Source of the DNA: Novosphingobium sp. JCM 18896
GTDB lineage: Bacteria > Pseudomonadota > Alphaproteobacteria > Sphingomonadales > Sphingomonadaceae
Assembly (NCBI RefSeq): GCF_025938095.1
Contig: NZ_JAPCZF010000002.1
Location: 868,001-932,000 of the forward strand
Direction: 5' to 3'
DNA: 64,000 bases
Position 1 is the first letter of the stretch. The number at the start of each line of letters is the position of its first letter. The notes under the pieces were generated by a model. The model had not been told where the DNA came from, made no database searches, and saw only the letters and a list, made by a program, of their open reading frames with translations. Position numbers and translations under genes: made by a program. Positions 9,210 to 16,179 of the stretch are shown here, in pieces.

Positions 9210-9224
9210 ATACGACAGTCGTAT
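9210..9224. promoter_or_regulatory. Short dyad upstream of the M23 peptidase gene
   Basis: ATACGAC-A-GTCGTAT is a perfect 7-bp inverted repeat with a one-base centre, located 48 bp before the GTG start of the M23 gene. It could bind a dimeric regulator or form a small hairpin in the leader. No partner site was found. Confidence 0.3.
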
Positions 9225-9272
9225 CGGCGCCCGCGCAGCGGAGATAGCCGACCTAGACGAGGTATTTTTTGA

Positions 9273-9989
9273 GTGGTCGCTAACGGTCTTTTTGCCACGG
9301 TTCGTGCAGTTGCAGGTTCGCTCTTCGCTGCCGCCGCGGTCTTCAGCGCAAGCCCCGTGCTCGCCAACAGCAGTGCCAACGCCGACATCGCTGCCCCGCT
9401 CCGCGCCGCCCAGGCCGCGAAGCCGGCGACCGGCGGTTCGGAAGAGCAGTTCAAGCAGCTGTTCTCCAACTGGCAAGCCATCGAGAAGCAGCAGGCACCG
9501 CAGTCGGTCAACCTCGCCGCTTCGTCGCGCGTCGCGCCGGTCGCCACGATCGGCGGCGCCAACCCCTTCCGCGGCACCGCGGTTTCCATTCCCTCGCGCA
9601 TCCCGGTCGAAGGCGTTCACTTCTCGAGCGACTACGGCATGCGCGTCCATCCGGTTCTCGGCGGTCGCCGCGCCCACAAGGGCGTCGATCTCGCCGCGCC
9701 GATCGGCACGCCGATCTACGCCACGGCCGACGGCACGGTCAGCCGCGCCGACTGGTTCAGCTCCTACGGCCTCTACGTCGCGATCGAGCATGGCGGCGAG
9801 CTTCAGACCCGCTATGGTCACATGTCGCGCCTGAACGTCGCGGCCGGCCAGACCGTCCGCAAGGGCGACGTCATCGGCTACGTCGGCACCACCGGTCGCT
9901 CGACCGGCCCGCACCTGCACTACGAAGTGCGCGTCGCCGGCCAGGCCGTTAACCCGGTTCCCTACATGCAGATCTCCCAGATCCGCTAA
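9273..9989 (+). CDS. Secreted M23 (LytM-type) peptidoglycan endopeptidase
   Basis: 238 residues. The GTG at 9273 is forced as the most upstream start because the preceding in-frame codon is TGA (9270-9272). A signal peptide (about residues 1-31, ending VLA) is followed by a linker and then the M23 domain. The zinc ligands are complete: His135 and Asp139 in RRAHKGVD, His183 in YGHMS, and His214/His216 in GPHLHYE. It should cut peptide crosslinks in the periplasm, or act as an amidase activator if inactive; the complete ligand set favours activity. A strong terminator follows about 95 nt after the stop. Confidence 0.92.
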   Translation: MVANGLFATVRAVAGSLFAAAAVFSASPVLANSSANADIAAPLRAAQAAKPATGGSEEQFKQLFSNWQAIEKQQAPQSVNLAASSRVAPVATIGGANPFRGTAVSIPSRIPVEGVHFSSDYGMRVHPVLGGRRAHKGVDLAAPIGTPIYATADGTVSRADWFSSYGLYVAIEHGGELQTRYGHMSRLNVAAGQTVRKGDVIGYVGTTGRSTGPHLHYEVRVAGQAVNPVPYMQISQIR

Positions 9990-10084
9990 AAGGTTTCAGC
10001 CGCGCTTGCGGCACCAAGATCCAAGCCCCGAGAACAACAAACAGGGGTAGAACAACAAGGACGCTGTGGAGGATGCAATCAAAG

Positions 10085-10109
10085 GGCGGCGCCTAGCGCC
10101 GCCTTTTTT
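10085..10109 (+). terminator. Rho-independent terminator after the M23 gene
   Basis: GGCGGCGC, a 3-nt loop, then GCGCCGCC (10085-10103) makes a perfect 8-bp GC stem followed by six T (10104-10109). The leader between the M23 stop and this stem (9990-10084) contains a smaller CCCC/GGGG stem and no convincing gene. This is one of the best terminators in the window. Confidence 0.9.
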
Positions 10110-10141
10110 GTTTGTGCGCGATGCGTACGAGCGCAGACCTG

Positions 10142-10274
10142 ATCCTCCCCGGTACGGGGAGGGGGACCGCCCGCGCAGCGGGTGGTGGAGGGGGCTCTCC
10201 CGTGAGCGCGACGATCGACCGACAGCCCCCTCCGTCAGCCCTACGGGCTGCCACCTCCCCGTACCGGGGAGGAT
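10142..10274. repeat. 133-bp imperfect palindromic intergenic repeat
   Basis: The ends are perfect 21-bp inverted repeats: 10142-10162 (beginning ATCCTCCCCGGTACGGGGAG) and 10254-10274. Inside are further partial inversions (GGAGGGGGCT near 10188 against CCCCCTCC near 10226) around a short unique centre. It lies between a terminator and a candidate small RNA gene and encodes nothing. Elements of this look are widespread between genes in sphingomonads and related bacteria. It may be a non-autonomous repeat spread by a transposase elsewhere, which is inference. Confidence 0.75.
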
Positions 10275-10333
10275 GAAAGAGCGCTCGGCACTGCCAGCCC
10301 CAATCCACGATGTGAGAAGCTCTTCCCTCCAGG

Positions 10334-10364
10334 AAAAACCCGGGGTCGCACGTGGCGACCCCGG
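10334..10364 (-). terminator. Minus-strand Rho-independent terminator
   Basis: CCGGGGTCGC (10340-10349), a 5-nt loop and GCGACCCCGG (10355-10364) form a perfect 10-bp stem. Read leftwards it is followed by G and five T (10338-10334). The rightward side lacks a T-run, so the signal points to a minus-strand transcript, although no minus-strand protein gene lies upstream of it. Confidence 0.7.
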
Positions 10365-10436
10365 CTAAGTTGGGGAGGGAGAAAAGGTCAAAAAATGACC
10401 CAGGCAACGGACGAGGCCAACGCTTCATCCGCTGTC
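10334..10436 (-). ncRNA. Candidate Fur-repressed trans-acting small RNA
   Basis: Read on the minus strand, about 103 nt from a predicted start near 10436 folds into three parts. The first is a stem from CGGATGA with TCGTCCG. The second is a small GGTCA/TGACC hairpin (10386-10400). The third is a 10-bp GC terminator stem (10340-10364) followed by five T. Between the last two lies an unpaired C-rich run, CTCCCTCCCC, complementary to Shine-Dalgarno sequences, as in known alphaproteobacterial trans-acting RNAs. A Fur-like box overlaps the predicted promoter. No protein of any length fits better. Identity with a known family was not established. Confidence 0.45.
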
Positions 10437-10442
10437 CAGACC

Positions 10443-10474
10443 TTGTTATTGCGAATCGTTTGCATTTGCAAGAA
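10443..10474. promoter_or_regulatory. Fur-like box overlapping a divergent promoter region
   Basis: TTGCGAAT (10449-10456) and ATTTGCAA (10464-10471) are inverted 8-bp arms (7 of 8 matching) separated by 7 nt, close in style to iron-regulated Fur boxes of proteobacteria. On the minus strand a TTGCAA (-35-like, 10471-10466) and TAACAA (-10-like, 10448-10443) are 17 nt apart with the box between them, so binding would block transcription of the small RNA candidate. The plus-strand gene at 10538 starts 64 bp away and could share the control. Confidence 0.5.
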
Positions 10475-10537
10475 GAATAGTGTTCTTTGTTTCTCAGGAG
10501 AGGGAATCACCCCACCGAGAGAAAACGGGAGCCCAGA

Positions 10538-10990
10538 ATGTACGAATTTCTCGACCGCCCGGTCACCGGTCTCGACCATGGCGGACGCTTCATGGTCTGG
10601 TCGATGCGGTCCTGGGTCAAGGCGATGGGGGAACGCCAGTGCCCCGGTACGGCCCTCGGCAGCGCCTTTGCACGCTGGAACATGATTGCCGGGCTGCAGC
10701 CGTTCCTGCGGATGATGTCGCTGTTCAACCGCAACGGGCTCGAGACCTTCCAGTTCTGCGCGCTCGCCTGCAACCACGTTTCCGAGCACGAGGCGATCAT
10801 CCTCAGCCTCGTCTGCTCGCTGCGCGACGGCCGCCCCGACATGCTGCGCGACACGCTGACCCTGCTGATCGAGGAAGACTCGATCGGCGACCTGCTCGAG
10901 GCGCTTTCTGCGTTGGGTCGCATCATGGATGAGGCGACCATCTTCCCGGTGCGTCCGGTTACAGCAAACTGTCAGAATCCGCCGCTATGA
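10538..10990 (+). CDS. Small cysteine- and histidine-containing protein, unknown function
   Basis: 150 residues from ATG at 10538, preceded by GGGAG at a workable distance. No signal peptide or membrane span is evident. A cluster C74-ALA-C78-N-H80-VSE-H84, with C35 and C93, could bind metal. The C-terminal part is helical and acidic (LLIEEDSIGDLLEALSALGRIMDEA). It lies downstream of a Fur-like box, so an iron-related role is possible but unproven. A long inverted repeat follows the stop codon. Confidence 0.7.
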   Translation: MYEFLDRPVTGLDHGGRFMVWSMRSWVKAMGERQCPGTALGSAFARWNMIAGLQPFLRMMSLFNRNGLETFQFCALACNHVSEHEAIILSLVCSLRDGRPDMLRDTLTLLIEEDSIGDLLEALSALGRIMDEATIFPVRPVTANCQNPPL

Positions 10991-11018
10991 TGCGGTGACG
11001 GCCGGTTGAACGGTTAAC

Positions 11019-11064
11019 GGAGGGAACTCCACCCCGGACTTGGCGCCGGCCGGGAGTTCCCTCC
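11019..11064. repeat. 12-bp inverted repeat downstream of the unknown gene
   Basis: GGAGGGAACTCC (11019-11030) and GGAGTTCCCTCC (11053-11064) are perfect complements with a 22-nt loop that itself contains a GCGCC core. A short A-run follows, not a T-run. It may end transcription by a Rho-dependent route or be a small repeat element. Confidence 0.5.
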
Positions 11065-11110
11065 AAAAGTCCGCCTCCGTCCGCTATCCGACTTTCCTAC
11101 ATCGCGGTGC

Positions 11111-11184
11111 GGTGACAGGATCGGGAGGTAAGGTGACACTCGCGCCCTTCTTGAGCCTGTCACCTTTGTCACTTTCGTCAACTT
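11111..11184. repeat. GTGACA-rich inverted and tandem repeats before the cyclase gene
   Basis: GGTGACAGG (11111-11119) pairs with CCTGTCACC (11156-11164). Overlapping the right arm are three 9-bp units, TGTCACCTT, TGTCACTTT and CGTCAACTT (11158-11184). The region between 10991 and 11248 has no supported gene. It may be the control region of the cyclase gene or a short intergenic repeat. Confidence 0.4.
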
Positions 11185-11248
11185 AACCGTCACGACGCGA
11201 AGCGCGAAGCGATTGCGCCCGCCGACGTGCTCGTTCAAGATCGCACGC

Positions 11249-13087
11249 ATGGGGCAGGTGGGCGAACGAGTGCGGCGGCTCGCGACGGGCAGGTGGTTCC
11301 TGCTGGCGATGCTCTTCGCGCTGCTGATCGTCCTCGACTATCGCTATCTCGGCCTGTCACGGCTGGCCGACCAGCGCGGCGGCGACGTGCTGCTCAAGCT
11401 CAACACCAGCCGGCGACCGCAATCCGACCGCGTCGTGATCATCGACATCGACCAGCGCTCGCTCGAGATGATGAACGATCTCGCGGGCTCCTGGCCCTGG
11501 CCGCGCTCGGTCCACGGTGAGCTGATCGACTGGGTCATGCAGCAGCAGCCGCGCGGCATGGCCTTCGACATCCTGTTCAACGAGGCCGACATCTACCGGC
11601 CCGAGCACGACGCCGCCTTTGCCGATGCCGTGGCGCGCCATCCGAACGTCTGGCTGGCGATGACGCTCAACGCCGACGGCCAAGGCGCCTGGGTCAGCCA
11701 GATGCCGCCCGCGGTCGGAGCGCAGCCCGCCAGAAAGCCGCCCGTCGATGCGCGCGTGCCACTGATGATGCCGCTGGTCGTGGCGCCCGAGGCGATGCGC
11801 GGCGGCCTGATCAACTTCACCAGCGACAGCGACGGCGTCGGCCGGCACCATTCGCTCTACCGCGAGCAGAGCGGCTGGCGTTTTCCCTCACTCGCCGCAC
11901 GGATGCTGCGCGATCTCGGCCGCCCGCTGCCGCCCGACCGCGAGGTGCTGCTCAACTGGCGCAGCGGTTGGAAGCACGTTTCCTTCGCCGACGTCTATCT
12001 CGATGCCCTGCGCGAGCATCCCCAGCGTCCGCGCGATGAGTTCAAGGGCAAGCTCGTCGTGGTCGGCACCGCCGCGCCGGGGCTGCTCGACCTGCGCCTG
12101 ACTCCGCTGTCGAGCACTTATCCCGGCGTGCAGATCCTCGCGACCGGGCTCGACAACCTCGACCGCGGCGACTGGCTGCGCGAAGTGCCGCGATCCAGCG
12201 TCATGCCTTTCGCACTGGCGCTGATCGCGCTCGTGGCGATCGGGCTGGCGCGCAACGTCAGCGCCAATCGCATCGGCTATGCCCTGCTGGCGATCACCGT
12301 CGCGGCGATCGCGGTCGGCGCGCTGGCCCTGGCCAACGGCGTCTTCGTCCCCGCCTTCGGGCCGCTCGCCTTCGGCTGGACCTTCTACTTCCTCGGCTCG
12401 GGCATCGCCTATTTCGAGGAGCGCAACCAGCGGCTGCGCACCTCGGGCATGTTCAAGCGCTTCCTCGATCCGCGGGTGGTGACGAGCCTGATCGAGACCG
12501 GCGAGATCGATCACCGCAACAGCGCCGAATCGCGCGAGGTCTCGGTGCTGTTCTCCGACATCCGCGGCTTCACCTCGCTGTCCGAAGTGTCGAGTGCCGA
12601 GGACGTCGTCGCGCTGCTCAACGGCTATTTCTCGCAGCAGGTGAAGGTGATCTTCCGCCACTCGGGCACGCTCGACAAGTTCATCGGCGATGCGATCATG
12701 GCCTTCTGGGGCGCGCCCGTCGCCAGCGCCGACCACGCCGAGCAGGCGGTGGCCGCGGCGCTCGACATGTCGGCGGCGCTCGAGGCGCTGCGCGGCCAGC
12801 TCGGCGCGCTCGGGGCCGAGCTCGAGATCGGCATCGGCATCCATTCGGGCCGCGCGGTGGTCGGCTTCATCGGCTCGAACGACCGGCTCGACTATACGGT
12901 GATCGGCGACACGGTGAACCTCGCCAGCCGCATCGAGGGGCTGACCAAGGGCATCGCCCGCGTGCTCGTATCCGAGGCGACGCGCGAAGCGGCCGGCGAT
13001 GCCTTCGAATGGCGCGACTGCGGCTCGCACAAGGTGAAGGGGCGCGAGGCGCCAGTGCGTCTTTTTGAACCAACCCGCCGAACCTAG
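11249..13087 (+). CDS. CHASE2-domain membrane adenylate/guanylate cyclase
   Basis: 612 residues from ATG 11249; an in-frame TTG at 11213 is an alternative, and neither has a strong ribosome site. One N-terminal membrane span (about residues 17-33) leads to a periplasmic CHASE2 sensor domain (about 50-310, with VVIIDIDQRSLE and PWPRSVH), two or three further spans (about 310-390), then a class III cyclase domain (about 425-590). The metal aspartates are in LFSDIRGF and KFIGDAIMAFWG, and the transition-state region is LDYTVIGDTVNLASR. Lys in LDKFIGD and the later Asp suggest ATP as substrate. It would make cyclic AMP in response to an envelope signal. Confidence 0.9.
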   Translation: MGQVGERVRRLATGRWFLLAMLFALLIVLDYRYLGLSRLADQRGGDVLLKLNTSRRPQSDRVVIIDIDQRSLEMMNDLAGSWPWPRSVHGELIDWVMQQQPRGMAFDILFNEADIYRPEHDAAFADAVARHPNVWLAMTLNADGQGAWVSQMPPAVGAQPARKPPVDARVPLMMPLVVAPEAMRGGLINFTSDSDGVGRHHSLYREQSGWRFPSLAARMLRDLGRPLPPDREVLLNWRSGWKHVSFADVYLDALREHPQRPRDEFKGKLVVVGTAAPGLLDLRLTPLSSTYPGVQILATGLDNLDRGDWLREVPRSSVMPFALALIALVAIGLARNVSANRIGYALLAITVAAIAVGALALANGVFVPAFGPLAFGWTFYFLGSGIAYFEERNQRLRTSGMFKRFLDPRVVTSLIETGEIDHRNSAESREVSVLFSDIRGFTSLSEVSSAEDVVALLNGYFSQQVKVIFRHSGTLDKFIGDAIMAFWGAPVASADHAEQAVAAALDMSAALEALRGQLGALGAELEIGIGIHSGRAVVGFIGSNDRLDYTVIGDTVNLASRIEGLTKGIARVLVSEATREAAGDAFEWRDCGSHKVKGREAPVRLFEPTRRT

Positions 13088-13180
13088 AGTCGCGTTCGTA
13101 CAAGTTTCGCCCCCGGCTTGGCACTAGGACCAAGAGGGGAATAGGTGTATTTCGGGTCGCGCAACCGATCGAGGGGAATG

Positions 13181-13684
13181 ATGAGACGTTGCGCTGCCAT
13201 CCTGCTCGCCGCCGTCCTGCTTTGCCGGGTCACGAGCGCCGAAGCGGCCGAAAAGGGCCAGATCCTGCGCGCGGGTGACCTGCTCGCGCAGCCTTTCATC
13301 GACGCGGCGAAAGCGGGACCGGTCACGGCAAACCAGCCGGTGACGATCCTAGAACGGCGCGGTGCCTGGGCCTCGGTCGAGAGCAATGGCACCAAGGGCT
13401 GGGTGCGCCTGCTCAATCTGCGGCTCGAAGCGGGCGCGGCGCGTCCGGGCGCATCGCGGCCCGGCATGGCGAGCCTGCGCACGGGCAGCTCCGGCCGCAC
13501 TGCGACCACGGGCATCAAGGGCATGGACGAAGAGGACATCCGCAACGCCACGCCCGACTATCAGGAGCTCGAGCTGCTCGGCACGCTCGCGGTGACCGCC
13601 GACGACGCGCGCGCCACCGCGCAGAAGGCCGCGCTCAAGGAAAACACCGTCGCCTATCTCGACAAGGGGAGGTCGCGGAAATGA
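13181..13684 (+). CDS. Exported bacterial SH3-like domain protein
   Basis: 167 residues. ATG 13181 is preferred over the adjacent ATG 13178 because GAGGGG at 13171-13176 then has better spacing. A signal peptide (about residues 1-21) is followed by an SH3b-like segment (VTILERRGAWASVESNGTKGWVRLLNL) that in this family binds cell-wall or partner ligands. A low-complexity basic linker and a helical C-terminus with KGMDEEDIRNATPDYQEL follow. Its stop overlaps the start of the M48 protease gene (ATGA), a pairing that suggests joint envelope work. Precise role unknown. Confidence 0.8.
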   Translation: MRRCAAILLAAVLLCRVTSAEAAEKGQILRAGDLLAQPFIDAAKAGPVTANQPVTILERRGAWASVESNGTKGWVRLLNLRLEAGAARPGASRPGMASLRTGSSGRTATTGIKGMDEEDIRNATPDYQELELLGTLAVTADDARATAQKAALKENTVAYLDKGRSRK

Positions 13685-14601
13685 TCGCACGGTCTATCCT
13701 CCGCGCCGCCCTGGCCGCCGCGCTCGTGTCGCTGCCGGGCATGGCCCAGGCGCAGTTCCCCAATATCGGCGGGCTGGTGAAGGGCGTGCAGAACGTCAAG
13801 AAACTCGGCGACTCGCTGCGCAAGATCCCCGAGCCCGAGGAGATCAAGATCGGCGGCGATCTCGCCAGCATCATCCTCGGCGCGGCGCCGCTGGTGCAGG
13901 ACGCCGAGAAGCAGCGCTACGTCAATCGCGTCGGCCGCTGGCTGGCCATGCACAGCGATCGGCCCGATCTGCCCTGGCAGTTCGGCATCGTCGAGACCGA
14001 CGACGTCAACGCCTTCTCGATGCCCGGCGGCTACGTGCTGATCTCGCGCGGCATGTTCGACCAGATGCGCAACGAGGCCGAACTGGCCGGGGTGCTCGCG
14101 CACGAGATCGCCCACGTCGCCAAGAAGGATCACCTTGGCGCCTTGCAGGGCAGCCTGCGCAATGCCGCGCTCGGCGATTTCACCGAATATGTCGGCGGCA
14201 ACGGCGGGATCGGGGGGGCGTTCAAGGCGGCGCTGATCTCTGCGGGCAAGGACATGTTCACCCGCGGGCTCAACCACGACGACGAATACGACGCCGATCG
14301 CATGGGCGTCGTCATCGCCGCGCGCTCTGGCTATTCGCCCTACGGCCTCGTCGGCGTGCTGCAGACGCTCAGCGCCGCGCCCGAGGAGAAGGGCTACGCG
14401 CTGATGAACAAGACCCACCCGCTGCCGGTCGATCGCATCGAGCGGCTCGATCGGGCGATGGGCACCAAGTTCGACACGGTGATCGCAGTGGTCGAGGACC
14501 TGCCGAGCTTCGTCGCGCTGCGCGCCGCGCCGGCCCCCGCGGCCGCCAAGTCGACACCGGCTCGCGCACCCGCGCGCAGCCGTCCGCGTCGCCGTAACTA
14601 A
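13681..14601 (+). CDS. Periplasmic M48-family zinc metalloprotease
   Basis: 306 residues. It has a signal peptide (residues 1-24, ending AQA), then an M48 domain with HEIAH at 141-145 as the zinc and catalytic site and the third ligand in NHDDEYDADRMG near 200. The extension after 275 is basic and proline-rich. By analogy with BepA and LoiP types it would handle misfolded outer-membrane proteins. It overlaps the SH3-like gene upstream by 4 nt. Its end overlaps the convergent kinase-like gene by 4 nt. Confidence 0.9.
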   Translation: MIARSILRAALAAALVSLPGMAQAQFPNIGGLVKGVQNVKKLGDSLRKIPEPEEIKIGGDLASIILGAAPLVQDAEKQRYVNRVGRWLAMHSDRPDLPWQFGIVETDDVNAFSMPGGYVLISRGMFDQMRNEAELAGVLAHEIAHVAKKDHLGALQGSLRNAALGDFTEYVGGNGGIGGAFKAALISAGKDMFTRGLNHDDEYDADRMGVVIAARSGYSPYGLVGVLQTLSAAPEEKGYALMNKTHPLPVDRIERLDRAMGTKFDTVIAVVEDLPSFVALRAAPAPAAAKSTPARAPARSRPRRRN

Positions 14602-15011
14602 CGGAGCCGCAGGATCAGGCGGTTGCGGCCTTGAGCGCTGTCGTAGGCCACGATGTCGCACCAGGCGTCGACCAGCGCCAGTCCGACGCCGCCGCCGCGC
14701 ACCGGGTTGGGGCTATCGGGCAGTGGTGCTGCGCGCGGATCGAAGGGATCGCTGTCGTCGTCGAGCAGGATATGCGGGCCCGCCTCGTCCTGATCGAGCG
14801 TGAGTGCGAAAGTGATCTCGCGACCGTGCGCGGCATGATCGATGAGATTGCTGACGATCTCCTCGACGACGATCGCCAGCCGCTGGGCCGCGGGCACCTC
14901 GAGCGCCTGGCTGCGCGCGAAGCGGTCGACCAGCGCCATCGCCGCGATCAGCGCGTCGCCCGCCGCCTGCCCCGCCTGGTGGCGCAGCGAAATGGTTGTG
15001 CCCGAAACCAT
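14598..15011 (-). CDS. RsbW/SpoIIAB-like anti-sigma factor serine kinase
   Basis: 137 residues from ATG 15011. It is a stand-alone GHKL ATPase domain: N-box EEIVSNLIDHA, G1-like DDDSDPFDP and G2-like GGGVGLALVDAW. In partner switching such kinases phosphorylate a STAS protein and bind a sigma factor or other target. A STAS gene and a SpoIIE-type phosphatase lie 4 kb away, so this may be their kinase. The cognate target is not in the window. Confidence 0.82.
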   Translation of the reverse strand: MVSGTTISLRHQAGQAAGDALIAAMALVDRFARSQALEVPAAQRLAIVVEEIVSNLIDHAAHGREITFALTLDQDEAGPHILLDDDSDPFDPRAAPLPDSPNPVRGGGVGLALVDAWCDIVAYDSAQGRNRLILRLR

Positions 15012-15052
15012 GCGGATGATATGCCACGGGGCAGCGGTCAGGGGAGAATAAA

Positions 15053-15487
15053 ATGCGTCCTCTAGCAATGCTGGCGGCCCTCGCGGCCGCATCGTTCGTC
15101 GTAAGTCCCGCCCTGGCCGAGATCGGCCGGGTCAAGAGCAACGTCGGCGCCGCCTCGGTCAGCCGCGGCGGGCGGATGCTGCCCGTGGCGCCGGGGGTAC
15201 AGCTCGAGCCGGGCGACGTGCTCGTCACCGGTCGCGACGGGCGCATGGGTGTGACCTTCGCCGACGGCACGCGCTTCGCGGTCGGCCCGAACAGCCGCGT
15301 GACCTTGACCGAATTCCAGTTCGACCGCACGCGCCAGACCGGCTCCTTCGTCACCAGCGTCGATCGCGGCTCGCTCGGCGTGGTCTCGGGCCGCATCGCC
15401 AAGTCGCGCCGCGACGCCATGCGCGTGCGCACGCCCACCTCGATGCTCGGCGTGCGCGGGACCCGCTTCGTGGTGGAAGTGCCCTGA
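15053..15487 (+). CDS. Secreted FecR-domain protein
   Basis: 144 residues with a Sec signal peptide (about 1-22, ending ALA). The rest is one FecR-type domain: IGRVKSNVGAASVSRGG, LEPGDVLVTGRDGRMGVTFADGTRFAVGPNSRVTLTEF, and a C-terminal TPTSMLGVRGTRFVVEV. It lacks the anti-sigma N-terminus and membrane span of true FecR, so it is a periplasmic FecR-fold protein. Such genes often accompany CHASE2 sensors, as here. It sits 2 nt before the OmpA-like gene. Confidence 0.87.
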   Translation: MRPLAMLAALAAASFVVSPALAEIGRVKSNVGAASVSRGGRMLPVAPGVQLEPGDVLVTGRDGRMGVTFADGTRFAVGPNSRVTLTEFQFDRTRQTGSFVTSVDRGSLGVVSGRIAKSRRDAMRVRTPTSMLGVRGTRFVVEVP

Positions 15488-15489
15488 CG

Positions 15490-16077
15490 ATGACCAGAGG
15501 GGGGATCATCGCCGCGGTTCTGCTGACCTTGGCCTGCACCGCCTGCGCCGCGCCGCAGACCCTGCTGCTGCCGGGCGAGGACGGGCATCCGGTCGGCGCG
15601 CTCGCCGTGCTCGAGGAAAACGGCCAGGAGCAGGTGCTCGACGCACCGCTGCGCTCGGCGCGGATGACCGCGGGGCGCACCTCGCTGCGCACGGTGAAGA
15701 CGATCAAGCCGGCCTACCAGCGGCTGATGAGCGGCCTGCCGCCGGCGCCGCGCAGCTATACGCTCTATTTCAGCGACGGCGCGACCAATCTGGTTCCCGA
15801 ATCGCGCGCCGTGCTCGCCCAGATCCGCGCCGACGTGGCGGTCCGGCCTGGCGCCGAGGTCCAGGTCACCGGCCATACCGACACGGTCGGCAGCGAGGAG
15901 GCCAACGACCAGCTGTCGCTCGAGCGCGCCAGGCAGGTCATGGCCGTGCTCGCCGCCGAGGGCTTCCCCGCAGATGCGCTGAGCGCGGTCGGCCGCGGCG
16001 AGCGCGAGCCGGCGGTCGAGACCGGCGACAACGTCGCCAACGCCCAGAACCGCAGGGTCGAGGTGATCGTACGGTAG
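15490..16077 (+). CDS. OmpA-family peptidoglycan-binding lipoprotein
   Basis: 195 residues. A lipobox LACTAC near residues 14-19 suggests a lipid anchor. The C-terminal OmpA-like domain (about 85-195) has TLYFSDGATNLVPES, VTGHTDTVGSEEANDQLSLERA and GRGEREP with NAQNRRVEVIV, which bind diaminopimelate in peptidoglycan. It follows the FecR protein by 2 nt, so the pair form one transcript. A REP-like palindrome follows the stop. Confidence 0.88.
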   Translation: MTRGGIIAAVLLTLACTACAAPQTLLLPGEDGHPVGALAVLEENGQEQVLDAPLRSARMTAGRTSLRTVKTIKPAYQRLMSGLPPAPRSYTLYFSDGATNLVPESRAVLAQIRADVAVRPGAEVQVTGHTDTVGSEEANDQLSLERARQVMAVLAAEGFPADALSAVGRGEREPAVETGDNVANAQNRRVEVIVR

Positions 16078-16111
16078 GGGCGATCCCGCCTTACCTGTTC
16101 CGCATGCCAGC

Positions 16112-16141
16112 CCGTCGCCCCTGCGAAGGCAGGGGCGACGG
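16112..16141. repeat. REP-like palindrome (copy 2)
   Basis: CCGTCGCCCCTGC (16112-16124), loop GAAG, then GCAGGGGCGACGG (16129-16141). The arm is identical to the one at 2335-2360. It lies between the convergent ends of the OmpA-like and phosphatase genes and might end transcripts from both sides. Confidence 0.8.
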
Positions 16142-16179
16142 AAAAGAGGTGGATGCGGGTTCGATCGCCCTGTTGAGCG

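Noticed and set aside
9990..10084. A separate plus-strand small RNA between the M23 stop and its terminator
   Set aside because: There is a small CCCC/GGGG stem but no promoter; it is more simply the 3' leader of the M23 transcript.
10388..10789. A minus-strand 133-codon frame ending near the Fur-like box
   Set aside because: It is antisense to the 10538 gene, has no motif, and the minus-strand signals are better explained by a short untranslated RNA.
11014..11250. A 78-codon minus-strand frame before the cyclase gene
   Set aside because: No ribosome site; it runs through inverted and tandem repeats and has an unlikely Arg/Ser-rich composition.
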